A DNA stretch of 64,000 nucleotides from assembly GCF_018917525.1 (NCBI RefSeq), contig NZ_JAHLOS010000018.1, forward strand, positions 1 to 64,000. Direction: 5' to 3'. The notes under the pieces are model-generated. The model did no database searches and was not told the origin of the DNA. It worked only from the letters and a program-made list of their open reading frames with translations. The DNA comes from Enterococcus raffinosus (lineage in GTDB: Bacteria; Bacillota; Bacilli; Lactobacillales; Enterococcaceae). Positions 26,776-37,696 of this stretch are shown here, piece by piece. The translations under genes were made by a program, and so were the position numbers. The stretch's first letter is position 1, and every line of letters begins with the position of its first letter.

Positions 26776-28245
26776 ATGAGGATTGATCAATTATTGGATA
26801 AAAATCAACAGCTTCAATTGTCCATTCTTACTCAACTCATTTTGTCAGGCGGAACGCTGTCAGTGAATCAACTGGCCGAGGAAATTGGCCTGTCAAAAAT
26901 AAGTTTGGATCAATACATTCAAGATATTTCCTATTTAGGGGAAGAAATGGGGATGGGCTTTTCGATTGACCGCAAAGGATCGACACTCACATTGGAATTA
27001 GAAAAGACGACGACGCTTGAAGAGATCACAGCTTTATTAGTGAGAGACAGCTTTAAATTTCAATTACTGGAATATATGCTGCTGCATCGAGAGTTTACGA
27101 TCCCACAAATCACACAGGAATTTACAACCAGTGAGTCTTCCGTCTTTCGGAAATTCCGCGAGTTAAATGAGATTATCGCGGAGTTTCAAATCCGGATTAA
27201 AAACGGTCGTTTGCAGGGTGAAGAATTACAAATCCGCTATTTCTATTTTCAAGTGTATATGTATTTTCCATTAGAAATGAGACCTAGCTACTTGATTGAG
27301 TCCGATCAAAATCAATTGTTTTTGCGTGCGTTGGAGAGAGCTTTAGAAACGGAATTTTCTAGCTATGCTAAAAGTGCGGTTTCCTGCTGGTTAGGGATTA
27401 GCCTGAAACGAATAGCAGCAAAGAAAAAGCAGCAAACACAATTAAAAACAAATTACCGACTTTTTCAACAAGATGCCCTCTTTCAACAGATTGAACCGCT
27501 GATCCGTCTGTATAATAGTCGAAGCTCCTTTGAATTGAACCAGTATGAACCGATGATGTTTTACAGTTTCTTAGTTTCTTTTGCTATTTTGAATGAAGAA
27601 GCATTTTATCGCTACGAGTTACAACGCAGTAAGAAACTGCCGCCGGCGCTTTTGGATATGTATATTCGCGAGATGATTTTGGTTCACTACAGACCAGAGA
27701 GATTGTCCATCCAACAGGAGAAAGCAGTAGGCTACCAGTTATCTCAAATCAACAATCGAATCTATTTTTTTCAAGGGTATCTGCCCCGTTACGAGCCGGA
27801 TCGCCTAGTAATGTTGCAGCGACAAAACTTAGGTATTGAACGAAGCCAGCTATTGGATATATTGCAAGAAACAGCATTAAATTTTCTCAACCCCAAAAAA
27901 GCACAAGACCCTTTAATCACGCAAGCTTTAATGATCGACTATGCCAGTATCCTGTCTATGATCGATTTTTACATTGCCAAGGAAGTGGTAGTAGGCATTG
28001 ATTTAGAAGAATTACCAGTTTATCGAACTTCGTATTATCACTATTTATTTTCGGAATTGCGGCTAATTCCGGGGATTCGGGTTGAACAATTTCGAGAGGA
28101 ACAAACGTATGACTTGATCATTCGTACTCGAAGAATCGAGACGCACGCGTCATCCATCCAATATTGTCTCTCAGAGTTTGAGTCTGCGTATGATCTGATT
28201 CAAATAAAATGCTTGATCGATCAGCTAAAGAAAGAGAAAAATTAA
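26776..28245 (+). CDS. Mga-like transcriptional regulator
   Basis: This 489-residue protein has two N-terminal HTH units (about 25-60, GTLSVNQLAEEIGLSKISLD; about 105-145, FTIPQITQEFTTSESSVFRKF) and a long helical remainder like RofA/Mga-type PRD regions. It starts right after the flavoprotein gene (stop TAA, then one base, then ATG). Its position before the glp operon suggests a role in glycerol or redox control, but a terminator separates them. It is distinct in sequence from the pilus regulator at 11294. Confidence 0.78.
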   Translation: MRIDQLLDKNQQLQLSILTQLILSGGTLSVNQLAEEIGLSKISLDQYIQDISYLGEEMGMGFSIDRKGSTLTLELEKTTTLEEITALLVRDSFKFQLLEYMLLHREFTIPQITQEFTTSESSVFRKFRELNEIIAEFQIRIKNGRLQGEELQIRYFYFQVYMYFPLEMRPSYLIESDQNQLFLRALERALETEFSSYAKSAVSCWLGISLKRIAAKKKQQTQLKTNYRLFQQDALFQQIEPLIRLYNSRSSFELNQYEPMMFYSFLVSFAILNEEAFYRYELQRSKKLPPALLDMYIREMILVHYRPERLSIQQEKAVGYQLSQINNRIYFFQGYLPRYEPDRLVMLQRQNLGIERSQLLDILQETALNFLNPKKAQDPLITQALMIDYASILSMIDFYIAKEVVVGIDLEELPVYRTSYYHYLFSELRLIPGIRVEQFREEQTYDLIIRTRRIETHASSIQYCLSEFESAYDLIQIKCLIDQLKKEKN

Positions 28246-28246
28246 T

Positions 28247-28287
28247 GAAGTAGTTCCCAGTAGTTTTATGGGGGGCTACTTTTTTTG
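28247..28287 (+). terminator. Terminator after the Mga-like regulator
   Basis: AGTAGTTCCC pairs with GGGGGCTACT (two G-T pairs), followed by seven T residues. Confidence 0.75.
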
Positions 28288-28354
28288 GGAAAAATTTTTA
28301 TTCTCAAAATCCCTTGATAGGAGTGAGTTTATTGAAAAAACTGCCAGCAATTTA

Positions 28355-28368
28355 TGAAACCGCTTAAA
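28355..28368 (+). promoter_or_regulatory. cre site for CcpA upstream of glpK
   Basis: TGAAACCGCTTAAA matches the cre consensus TGWAANCGNTNWCA at 13 of 14 positions. It lies 93 bases before glpK. Carbon catabolite repression of glycerol operons through such sites is well established in low-GC Gram-positives. Confidence 0.65.
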
Positions 28369-28415
28369 ACTTTGACCGTTTTTACTAGGAAAAGCAGGTT
28401 AGGATATGACCATAA

Positions 28416-29960
<1,545 letters not shown>

Positions 29961-29975
29961 AAAGGAGTGAGCGGA

Positions 29976-31814
29976 ATGTCATTTTCAAAAGCAACGCGTA
30001 AGAAAAGTATCGAAGTACTTAAAAATGAAGAAATGGATCTATTGATCATCGGTGGCGGGATCACAGGTGCGGGTGTTGCGATCCAAGCAGCCGCAGCTGG
30101 AATGAAAACGGGTTTGATAGAAATGCAGGATTTTGCAGAAGGAACCTCTTCCCGGTCGACCAAGCTGGTTCACGGCGGTATTCGCTATTTGAAAAACTTT
30201 GATGTAGAAGTGGTAGCAGATACCGTTACAGAAAGAGCGGTGGTTCAAGGGATTGCACCGCATATTCCTAAGCCCGATCCCATGCTTTTACCGATCTATA
30301 ACGATGAAGGCCCCACTACATTCAGTATGTTTTCAGTTAAGGTTGCGATGGATATTTATGATCAATTAGCCAATGTGAAGGGAACAAGCTTTGAAAATTA
30401 TACATTGACGCCAGAAGAAGTCTTGGAAAGAGAACCCTTCATCAAGAAAGAAGGACTTCAAGGTGCAGGGGTCTATCTGGATTTTCGCAATAATGATGCG
30501 CGATTAGTAATTGAAAACATTAAACAGGCAGCATCAGACGGCGGTCATATGGTCAGCAAAATGAAAGCGATCGGTTTTATCTATGAAGGAGATCAGATCG
30601 TTGGTGTAAAAGCACGTGACCTGTTAACGGATGAAACAATCGAAATCAAAGCAAAATTAGTGATCAATACCAGCGGTCCGTGGGTCGATAAAGTTCGCAA
30701 CATGAACTTCACTCAACCGATCGTGCCTAAAATGCGTCCAACCAAAGGGGTTCATTTAGTTGTCGACGCGCAGAAGTTGCCGGTTCCTCAACCAACGTAT
30801 TTTGATACGGCACAAAATGATGGTCGAATGGTTTTTGCAATTCCTCGCGAAAATAAAACCTATTTTGGAACCACCGATACCGATTATCAAGGGGACTACG
30901 TCGATCCTAAAGTGACGCAAGAAGATGTCGATTATTTATTAACGGTCATCAACCACCGTTATCCTGAGGCGAAGTTGACCATTGATGACATTGAAAGCAG
31001 CTGGGCAGGCTTACGGCCATTACTGATTGGGAACGCTGGTTCTGATTATAATGGCGGTGATAATGGCAATATCTCTACTAAAAGCTTTGAACAGGCCGTC
31101 GATATCATCACTGACTACAAAGCGGGCAAAGCCACTCGTGATGAAGTAGAAGATGTCTTGAACAATCTTGAAAGCAGCCGAGCTGAGAAACGTTTAGCGC
31201 CGTCCTCTGTTTCCCGCGGCAGTTCGTTGGAACAAGCACCTGATGGAATGATCACATTATCTGGCGGCAAAATCACTGATTATCGCAAGATGGCAGCCGG
31301 TGCAATCGATTTGATTCGTCAATTATTGAACGAACATTACGGATTGACCTTTAAAGAGGTAGATTCAAAGACGTATTCGGTTTCTGGTGGGGATTTTGAT
31401 CCAACCAAGCTAACTGAAACCGTCGCTGAGTATGCAAAGATGGGGATTGAAGCAGGGCTTTCGGAAGAAGCAGCTACGTATATCGCTGATTTTTATGGCA
31501 CAAATGCTAGCAAAATCTTCCAGCTTGCAAAAGAAATGTCTGCTTATCCCGGAATGAGTTTGGCTGAATCGGCACGCTTACGCTATGGCATAGAGGAAGA
31601 AATGGTCTTAACACCAGTGGACTATTTGTTACGCAGAACCAATCATCTTTTATTTGAAAGAGATAACTTGGATGCGTTGCGTCAACCAGTCCTTGAAGCG
31701 ATGGCGGGGTACTTTGAATGGGATGCAACGGAAAAAGCAGAGATGACTGCACAATTAAATGCAGCAATTGACGAATCAGATTTAACCGAATTAAAAGCAG
31801 GGGGGAATAATTAA
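29976..31814 (+). CDS. glpO: Alpha-glycerophosphate oxidase
   Basis: This 612-residue FAD enzyme oxidises glycerol-3-phosphate to dihydroxyacetone phosphate and passes electrons to oxygen, giving hydrogen peroxide. The dinucleotide motif GGGITGAG is at 26-33, followed by GTSSRSTKLVHGGIRYL and, later, NTSGPW and YFGTTDTDY. The length and the insert near DEVEDVLNNLESSRAEKR fit the streptococcal/enterococcal oxidase rather than GlpD. ATG 29976 follows AAAGGAG; GTG 29967 overlaps that site. Overlap with glpF suggests coupling. Confidence 0.95.
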   Translation: MSFSKATRKKSIEVLKNEEMDLLIIGGGITGAGVAIQAAAAGMKTGLIEMQDFAEGTSSRSTKLVHGGIRYLKNFDVEVVADTVTERAVVQGIAPHIPKPDPMLLPIYNDEGPTTFSMFSVKVAMDIYDQLANVKGTSFENYTLTPEEVLEREPFIKKEGLQGAGVYLDFRNNDARLVIENIKQAASDGGHMVSKMKAIGFIYEGDQIVGVKARDLLTDETIEIKAKLVINTSGPWVDKVRNMNFTQPIVPKMRPTKGVHLVVDAQKLPVPQPTYFDTAQNDGRMVFAIPRENKTYFGTTDTDYQGDYVDPKVTQEDVDYLLTVINHRYPEAKLTIDDIESSWAGLRPLLIGNAGSDYNGGDNGNISTKSFEQAVDIITDYKAGKATRDEVEDVLNNLESSRAEKRLAPSSVSRGSSLEQAPDGMITLSGGKITDYRKMAAGAIDLIRQLLNEHYGLTFKEVDSKTYSVSGGDFDPTKLTETVAEYAKMGIEAGLSEEAATYIADFYGTNASKIFQLAKEMSAYPGMSLAESARLRYGIEEEMVLTPVDYLLRRTNHLLFERDNLDALRQPVLEAMAGYFEWDATEKAEMTAQLNAAIDESDLTELKAGGNN

Positions 31815-32530
31815 TGGGCGGCGATATGACACAAATCATGGGCGAGTTTATAGGTACACTGATCTTAGTCTTATTAGGTGATGGAGTATGTGCGGCGGTG
31901 AATTTGAACAAAAGTAAAGCACAGGCCTCCGGTTGGATCGTGATTGCCATGGGCTGGGGAATGGCGGTTATGATGGGCGCGTATATCTCTGGTTTTATGG
32001 GGCCGGCACATCTGAACCCCGCAGTAACGTTAGCTATGGCGATGAACGGATCAATTGCATATAGTTTGGTTGTTCCCTTTATCATTGCTCAAATGGCGGG
32101 AGCATTTGTAGGAGCTGCACTTGTTTGGTTGGCCTATTTGCCACATTGGGAAGCAACCAACGATCAAGCAGCAATTTTAGGAACCTTTGCGACAGGGCCG
32201 GCAATTCGGAAGTATCCAGCCAACCTAATCACAGAAATTATTGGCACATTTGTATTAGTATTAGGCCTTTTAGCTTTTACACAAACTGAATTTGCAGCTG
32301 GAACCAATATCTTTGCTGTTGCGGGACTGATCATAGCTCTTGGCTTATCACTTGGAGGGCCAACAGGCTATGCGATTAATCCAGCCAGAGATTTGGGTCC
32401 TCGATTGGCTCATGCAGTCTTACCAATTGCGAATAAAGGAACCTCTGACTGGCAATATGCATGGGTACCTGTCTTAGGACCAATGATCGGCGGGCTTATC
32501 GCTTATGGCGTTTTCCAGTTGATGGTTTAA
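31814..32530 (+). CDS. glpF: Glycerol uptake facilitator
   Basis: This 238-residue aquaglyceroporin has six membrane helices and two half-helices carrying NPA motifs (NPAV at 68-71 and NPARD at 189-193). The Asp after the second NPAR is typical of the glycerol-conducting class. It lets glycerol enter the cell for GlpK. It starts at ATG 31814, overlapping the glpO stop, behind GGGGGGA. Confidence 0.95.
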   Translation: MGGDMTQIMGEFIGTLILVLLGDGVCAAVNLNKSKAQASGWIVIAMGWGMAVMMGAYISGFMGPAHLNPAVTLAMAMNGSIAYSLVVPFIIAQMAGAFVGAALVWLAYLPHWEATNDQAAILGTFATGPAIRKYPANLITEIIGTFVLVLGLLAFTQTEFAAGTNIFAVAGLIIALGLSLGGPTGYAINPARDLGPRLAHAVLPIANKGTSDWQYAWVPVLGPMIGGLIAYGVFQLMV

Positions 32531-32534
32531 AAGT

Positions 32535-32580
32535 AAAAAATATTCCAACTCTCTAGCTTGCAGAGTTGGAATATTTTTTT
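32535..32580. terminator. Terminator of the glp operon
   Basis: A perfect long stem (AAAATATTCCAACTCT with its complement AGAGTTGGAATATTTT) is followed by T residues. A-rich flanking sequence makes it work in both directions, for glpF and for the convergent HxlR gene. Confidence 0.9.
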
Positions 32581-32587
32581 ATGAATT

Positions 32588-32941
32588 TTAATTGGCTTTC
32601 AAGCAAATAGCCTGTCCTTGTTCCTGCAGGTGAGCAACATGCTGTTCGCCCCAATTGCACAGACTATCCAAAATATCTGATAGGCTGCGGCCGTAGTCGC
32701 TTAATGAATACTCCACTTTCGGCGGGACTTGCTGATAGACTTTGCGATCAATGATATTGTCCTCTTCCAATTCACGCAGCTGCTGCGTCAGCATCTTTTG
32801 GCTGATACCCGTGATACCGCGCTTCAAATCGCTGGGACGCATCGGTCCATGGCGCAGATTACAAAGAATAATTGGCTTCCATTTTCCGCCGATGACATCC
32901 ATCGTCGCTTCAACACCGATCATATATGTACGATTTTCCAA
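32588..32941 (-). CDS. HxlR-family transcriptional regulator
   Basis: This 117-residue winged-helix regulator shows the HxlR signature: EATMDVIGGKWKPIILCNL, then MRPSDLKRGITGISQKMLTQQLRELEEDNIIDR and YSLSDYGRSL. The N-terminal redox Cys of HypR/YodB-type members is absent, so thiol sensing at that site is unlikely. I start it on TTG 32941, nine bases after AGGAGG; the frame open to 32977 runs through that site. It diverges from the MFS exporter at 33141, its likely target. Confidence 0.88.
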   Translation of the reverse strand: MENRTYMIGVEATMDVIGGKWKPIILCNLRHGPMRPSDLKRGITGISQKMLTQQLRELEEDNIIDRKVYQQVPPKVEYSLSDYGRSLSDILDSLCNWGEQHVAHLQEQGQAICLKAN

Positions 32942-32989
32942 AATAAATTTCCTCCTAAAAACCTTGATATAATCCAAAAGTTACTGAAA

Positions 32990-33037
32990 GGTACCTATAG
33001 TACAAAAAAGTGGGTACTTATCAAAAGGTCATCAACA
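32990..33037. promoter_or_regulatory. Possible HxlR operator region
   Basis: GTAC-CTATA-GTAC is a short inverted repeat, followed within 15 bases by GTGGGTACTT. These GTAC repeats lie between the divergent HxlR and MFS genes. Confidence 0.3.
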
Positions 33038-33140
33038 GTATATAGTATCTTCTCGTAGGTTACAAATACTTTTTTTATGTCTGGTTTCATGAACTGGCAA
33101 AGCTAAACGCATTCGTGAAACCTTTCTAAGGAGGAACAAC

Positions 33141-34349
33141 ATGGAAAAGAAGATTTCACCAAATTTCACGTTACTGGCTCTCGCAATCAACGCTTTTGCG
33201 ATTGGGTCGACAGAATTTATTAGTGTGGGGCTTTTACCGATGATCGTTAAAAGTTTCAATGTCACATTAGCTCAAGCAGGGTTAACCGTTTCTTTATATG
33301 CGTTAGGGGTCACGATCGGAGCGCCTTTATTAACAGTGTTAACCGGAAAATGGAATCGTCGCAATCTGATGATCGGTATCATGCTGCTGTTTATTAGTGG
33401 GAACTTATTAGCAGCCTTTGCACCGACCTTTATGATTTTATTGCTGGGGCGTATTTTAGCGGCGCTGGCTCATGGCATCTTTATGTCGGTTTCCACCGTT
33501 ATTGCGGCGGATGTCGTAGAACCTTCCCGTCGTGCTAGTGCGATCGCCATCATGTTTACAGGTTTGACTGTGGCGACCGTAACCGGAGTGCCGTTGGGAA
33601 CCTTCATAGGTCAACAAACCACGTGGAATATGTCTTTTATCTTTATTGCAATGGTTGGTCTGTTAGGCTTGATCGCCAGCAGCTTCTTAGTGCCTCGTCA
33701 GTTGCCGATTCCAGGTAAGGTTGATTTGAAGGGCTTTGTTCGAATTTTTACCAATAAACCATTGGTCATGTCTTTCTTAATCACTGCCTTTGGATATGGC
33801 GGTACCTTTGCGGCTTATACGTATTTGTCGCCCATTTTAGAAGGCTTTGGATTTTCAGCTAGTGCCGTTGTCATTATTTTGATTGTTTACGGAGTAATGG
33901 TGGCGATCGGCAATACGATTGGTGGGCATCTTGCCAATGAAAAACCGTTAGATTCATTGATTAAAATGTTTGGTCTTTTAATGGTGGCTCTTGTATTTTT
34001 ATTTGCGACTACTTTGATTGGAAACAATATTTTAGGTTTGCTGGCGGCACTGCTTTTAGGCTTGTTTGCCTTTATGAATGTACCTGGCTTGCAATTGTAC
34101 GTCGTGCAACTAGCTGAAAAATATGTGCCGCAAGACATTACGTTAGCTTCGGCGTTTAATATTGCAGCATTCAATATCGGAATCACGTTAGGTTCAACAG
34201 TTGGGGCTCAAGTAACTGGAAAAATGGGCATCGCCTACACGCCAATTTTTGGAGCTGTGATTGTATTATTAGCGATTCTTTTGATTGTGCAGGTGAAGAA
34301 GAGTGAATCAACAGAAACATCAGATGAACTTGCCGAATGTGAAGAGTAA
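33141..34349 (+). CDS. MFS exporter, AraJ/YdhP-like
   Basis: This 402-residue protein has about twelve membrane helices and motif A-like loops (TGKWNRRNLMIG; HLANEKPLDSLIK). The start AINAFAIGSTEFISVGLLPMI is typical of the DHA1 AraJ/YdhP/PbuE subgroup, which exports sugars, nucleosides or drugs. AAGGAGG precedes the ATG. The neighbouring HxlR regulator suggests induction by a toxic compound, which is inference. A shared terminator follows. Confidence 0.88.
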   Translation: MEKKISPNFTLLALAINAFAIGSTEFISVGLLPMIVKSFNVTLAQAGLTVSLYALGVTIGAPLLTVLTGKWNRRNLMIGIMLLFISGNLLAAFAPTFMILLLGRILAALAHGIFMSVSTVIAADVVEPSRRASAIAIMFTGLTVATVTGVPLGTFIGQQTTWNMSFIFIAMVGLLGLIASSFLVPRQLPIPGKVDLKGFVRIFTNKPLVMSFLITAFGYGGTFAAYTYLSPILEGFGFSASAVVIILIVYGVMVAIGNTIGGHLANEKPLDSLIKMFGLLMVALVFLFATTLIGNNILGLLAALLLGLFAFMNVPGLQLYVVQLAEKYVPQDITLASAFNIAAFNIGITLGSTVGAQVTGKMGIAYTPIFGAVIVLLAILLIVQVKKSESTETSDELAECEE

Positions 34350-34351
34350 AC

Positions 34352-34387
34352 AAAAAAACCGTGACGAACGCTCGTCACGGTTTTTCT
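34352..34387. terminator. Bidirectional terminator overlapping an XRE gene end
   Basis: AAAAACCGTGACGA pairs with TCGTCACGGTTTTT. The 3' end and stop codon of the minus-strand XRE gene (34375) lie inside the stem. Confidence 0.88.
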
Positions 34388-34830
34388 GTATCCTTCCAAA
34401 TTTGAGCCAGAATATCTTTCAAGACTAAAAAGGCATCCTGATCGTTATAACCATAATTCCTTTTCAAAAGCAGAAGCATCGCTTTTATTTTGGGGATGTA
34501 GTCATTCAAATCGACTTCTTTTTGATAAGTCGCTAAAATAGGGTATTTTTCCGCCCAGACATTCGTCCAATCGACTTTCGCTTGTTTTTCTTCACTCGTT
34601 TTGGCAATCACTTCTTTAATATCGTTAAGATCCGGATCAAATTCGATCAATTCATCCAAAGAAACCTTGTATGTGACGGCTAATTTCTTCGATTGGTTAA
34701 TATCAGGCAAAGTTTCATCCAGTTCCCATTTTGAAATCGTCTGTCTGCTTACACCGAGTTTTTCTGCCACTTCTTCTTGTGACAAGCCTCTTTTTTTTCG
34801 TGCATTGAAGAAATTCGTTCCTAATGTCAT
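34375..34830 (-). CDS. XRE-family transcriptional regulator
   Basis: This 151-residue protein has an N-terminal Cro/C1 HTH (about 5-60, RGLSQEEVAEKLGVSRQTISKWE) and a C-terminal helical part with KVDWTNVWAEKYPIL that I do not recognise. ATG 34830 follows GGAGGG with 7 bases spacing; longer frames upstream lack a site. It lies downstream of the DHA2 exporter on the same strand, 93 bases away, and may be its regulator. Confidence 0.83.
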   Translation of the reverse strand: MTLGTNFFNARKKRGLSQEEVAEKLGVSRQTISKWELDETLPDINQSKKLAVTYKVSLDELIEFDPDLNDIKEVIAKTSEEKQAKVDWTNVWAEKYPILATYQKEVDLNDYIPKIKAMLLLLKRNYGYNDQDAFLVLKDILAQIWKDTEKP

Positions 34831-34923
34831 GATGTATCCCTCCAAACTTGATAAGTTAAGTTTAGCAGGATTTGACGTAAAAACTAGCGAGTATCGGCTG
34901 AACATTTGCCCGTTACTTTAACA

Positions 34924-36294
34924 TTAGGCAGGAGTGGCTGCTTTATGAAAATGAATCAAACAAGCAATCAAGACGGCAAGCAATAAAGCCAATAAGAACA
35001 ACAGTGAAATTTGCGAGCCTGTGATGGTGGCAGCGATAAAGTTCGATTGGGCTTGCTGCGTTAAATTGATGATTGTCGCAACAATCGCGGTAGCAACCGC
35101 GCCAGAGAATTGCTGCAAGGTATTGAACAATGTATTTCCATCGCCGTATTCATCTTCAGATAGTAAATTCATCCCCGTGGTCATTAAGTTACTGTAAGAA
35201 AAACCGATACCGATCATATAAAAAACATGTCCTGCAACGAAACCAAGTAAAAATGGCGAGCGTAACAACAGTGTCAACGCGATCCAGCCGATGGTAGCAA
35301 AGCTCAAGCCTAGTAAGATTGGTTTTTTCGCACCAAATGAATCCAAGACACGACCGGAGATTGGTGCTAAGATCGCACCAACAGTCGCACCAGGCATCAT
35401 GACAAGGCCAGCGATAAAGGCATCCTTACCTAAAACGATTTGAACGAAGTTCGGCAAGACAAAGGAAATTCCTAATAATAAGAACTGACAAACTAAGAAA
35501 CCGCACAAAAATAGGACGAAGACTTTATTTTTCAAAACGGTGATCCGAACTAATGGATTTTTTCCCCGTGTCGCTTGCCGATAGAAGATCAATAAGCCAA
35601 GGATACCAACTGCCAATGAAAGTAGACTCACTAAGCTTCCAATTTGATTTAAGAACATCAATAGTCCGCTGAATAGCAATGCAACGCCAATGAGACTGAC
35701 AATATCTAATGCCCCAGTTTTTTTGACAGGTATTTCTGGAATGGCATAAAGACCAATGATTAGTGAAAGCACTAAAATCGGTAATAAAAATAAGAAGATC
35801 GCATGCCAAGAAAGACTCGCAGTCATAATACCGCCATAGGTTGGTCCGATTGCTGGAGCAATGGACGTTGTCAGTGTGCCCACACCCATCATCGTTCCGC
35901 GTTTATGCATAGGAGTGAAATTTAAGATAATATGGAACATCAAGGGTAAGGCAATTCCGGTACTAATCCCTTGCAACAAACGTCCAATCAACAAAATACT
36001 GTAAGAAGGTGACCACAAATCTGTCATCAATCCAGCAATGAAAAAGAGATTCGCGATGATAAACAATTTTCGAATCGAAAAATTTTTCAATAGATAATTG
36101 GAAAAAGGCACCATAATGGAGATGACTAAGAGATAGATGGTCGTGACCCACTGCACCATCCCGGTGGATATTCCGAACTGCTTGATCAGGGTGGGGAAGG
36201 TCACGTTCATGGCGGTTTCGATTAAGACACCCGCAAAGGACATGATTCCAGTGGCAAGGACAGCTAGTAATAAATGGATTTTCTTTTCTTTCAT
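34924..36294 (-). CDS. DHA2-family MFS multidrug exporter
   Basis: This 456-residue membrane protein resembles the EmrB/QacA/LmrB group. It shows LIETAMNVTFPTL in helix 1, QWVTTIYLLVISIMVPFSNYL, and motif C-like GPTYGGIM. Thirteen to fourteen hydrophobic segments are visible. Such proton-driven pumps export drugs or bile-like compounds. It starts at ATG 36294 behind GTGAGG. Confidence 0.88.
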   Translation of the reverse strand: MKEKKIHLLLAVLATGIMSFAGVLIETAMNVTFPTLIKQFGISTGMVQWVTTIYLLVISIMVPFSNYLLKNFSIRKLFIIANLFFIAGLMTDLWSPSYSILLIGRLLQGISTGIALPLMFHIILNFTPMHKRGTMMGVGTLTTSIAPAIGPTYGGIMTASLSWHAIFLFLLPILVLSLIIGLYAIPEIPVKKTGALDIVSLIGVALLFSGLLMFLNQIGSLVSLLSLAVGILGLLIFYRQATRGKNPLVRITVLKNKVFVLFLCGFLVCQFLLLGISFVLPNFVQIVLGKDAFIAGLVMMPGATVGAILAPISGRVLDSFGAKKPILLGLSFATIGWIALTLLLRSPFLLGFVAGHVFYMIGIGFSYSNLMTTGMNLLSEDEYGDGNTLFNTLQQFSGAVATAIVATIINLTQQAQSNFIAATITGSQISLLFLLALLLAVLIACLIHFHKAATPA

Positions 36295-36602
36295 ATAATA
36301 ACCTCACTTTAATTCGACAAATAACTTTAAATTCGGGTGTCTCCATTATTTATTTTGCCAGGATAAGAAGCAGCATTAATGGCAGGCACTTCTTTCATTG
36401 CGCATACCACTCTGCTAAACTGCTCAACGCTTTTGGTTATGAATCTGCTTGTATTTATTAACCGCAAAAAGCAGAACTGACAAAAAAAGAGAGGTGGTTT
36501 CTAAATTAATAGAAACCGCCTCTCTCTCGACACGCATTACGTGTTATCTGTACGATTTATTCACAAAAAGCATTTTAAAGCTTTTTATGGAGAAGGTCAA
36601 GT
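36295..36602. other. Intergenic region between MFS and TraX-like genes
   Basis: It holds the TraX-like gene's terminator (36482-36527) and the promoter region of the MFS gene. No gene is seen. Confidence 0.4.
36482..36527 (-). terminator. Terminator of the TraX-like gene
   Basis: GAGAGG-GGTTTCTA pairs with TAGAAACC-CCTCTC around an AT loop. On the minus strand it is followed by seven T residues. Confidence 0.85.
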
Positions 36603-37391
36603 TTAGCGTTGGATCAAAAAGCTGATAATGGCAAAAATTGCAATGTGTGCAGGATAGAAAATATAGAAGAAATTCCGCATACTGCGTCCTTTTTCACCAT
36701 TGTATAAAATGATCGGTATTGCTGAAAGCATCATCATCCATTGGTAATTCATCGTAAACGCATGCTGTATACCGCCACCAAAAATCAAGGTTACTAACGC
36801 AATGATAACAAGTGCTGCAACCTGTAAAAATTTCTTACCATGGAAAAGATAGAATAGAACCGCTAATAAAACAAATAGAATTCCGCCTTCAGTTAACAAT
36901 AGTGTTGGCACAAGTAAATTAAACGCTTGGAAAAAAAGCATGCCGAATTTAGAATTAAGCAATCCGCTAGACAACAGGCCTATTGCTAAAACACTTAAAA
37001 GGGTTGGAACAAGGAACCAAATTACTCCCTTAGCAACTTTACGTTCTTTAACGTATTCGCATGCTTGCATGTAGACAGTACCTAAGAATAACGTGCCAAA
37101 AATATTATTAATAACGATTGCGTCTCCAACCGCAAAATAACGATTCAAAATCATATTGATGATTCCCATCAGCCAAAAGCCGGCTAATAAACGGAACATA
37201 TATTTTTTTCGATTACGGGTGTGGACAAAACCTTCTGAACTTTCAAAAAGAAAAATCGGTGCGGCGATTCGACCAATCCAATGAAACCACATGGGCACTC
37301 CTAAAAATAGAAAAAACTCCGCAATGTGATCGAGTACCATGGTCACGACCCCTAAAACCTTTAACTGGAAACCATTCATCCCTTTATTCAT
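36603..37391 (-). CDS. TraX-family integral membrane protein
   Basis: This 262-residue protein has about eight membrane helices and the TraX family start KVLGVVTMVLDHIAEFF with a conserved Asp-His, then GRIAAPIFLFESSEGFVHTRN. F-plasmid TraX acetylates pilin; chromosomal relatives are thought to be membrane acyltransferases with unknown targets. ATG 37391 has GAGAGGAG in front; the frame open to 37442 covers that site. It is a single gene. Confidence 0.82.
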   Translation of the reverse strand: MNKGMNGFQLKVLGVVTMVLDHIAEFFLFLGVPMWFHWIGRIAAPIFLFESSEGFVHTRNRKKYMFRLLAGFWLMGIINMILNRYFAVGDAIVINNIFGTLFLGTVYMQACEYVKERKVAKGVIWFLVPTLLSVLAIGLLSSGLLNSKFGMLFFQAFNLLVPTLLLTEGGILFVLLAVLFYLFHGKKFLQVAALVIIALVTLIFGGGIQHAFTMNYQWMMMLSAIPIILYNGEKGRSMRNFFYIFYPAHIAIFAIISFLIQR

Positions 37392-37511
37392 GAAAAAACT
37401 CCTCTCTCTTAACAAGAGGATAACGGATTTTTTTCCATCCATCCATTTATTGAGCGAACAAACTTCTTACAAAAATGTGAGATAGAACTGTCAGAAAATT
37501 CTATAAACTCA

Positions 37512-37540
37512 TTGACAATAAATGGAACCTCCGTTATCAT
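37512..37540 (+). promoter_or_regulatory. Promoter of the ridA leader transcript
   Basis: TTGACA at 37512-37517 and TATCAT at 37535-37540 are separated by exactly 17 bases. Transcription should start near 37547, about 50 bases before the leader peptide. Confidence 0.75.
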
Positions 37541-37597
37541 TACAATCATAAATTAATTTAATTGCCATTTAAATTTAATTTTAAAAGGAGAATTTCT

Positions 37598-37651
37598 ATG
37601 AACGCGACGACTACTAGACAAATGATCATTATTATTAGACTGAGGACTTGA
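37598..37651 (+). CDS. Leader peptide rich in Thr and Ile codons
   Basis: AAAAGGAG lies 8 bases before ATG 37598. The 17-codon frame encodes MNATTTRQMIIIIRLRT, with three Thr codons in a row and then four Ile codons in a row, and ends in TGA. This is the pattern of attenuator leader peptides such as those of thr and ilv operons. The stop lies inside the first downstream hairpin, as ribosome-mediated attenuation requires. The target is ridA. No database hit is claimed. Confidence 0.7.
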   Translation: MNATTTRQMIIIIRLRT

Positions 37652-37682
37652 AATCTGTTTTGGAAAAACAGTTTGAAGTCCT
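37643..37682 (+). promoter_or_regulatory. Leader hairpin (pause or anti-antiterminator)
   Basis: AGGACTT pairs with AAGTCCT and CTGTTTT with AAAACAG in one stem. The 5' arm overlaps the last leader codons. AAACAG can instead pair with CTGTTT at 37681-37686, giving an alternative fold. Confidence 0.6.
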
Positions 37683-37696
37683 GTTTGACATTTGTT

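Noticed and set aside
28332-28367. 11-codon frame (TTG start) upstream of glpK
   Set aside because: It has a plausible ribosome binding site, but no codon pattern or terminator suggests attenuation. The cre site within it explains control.
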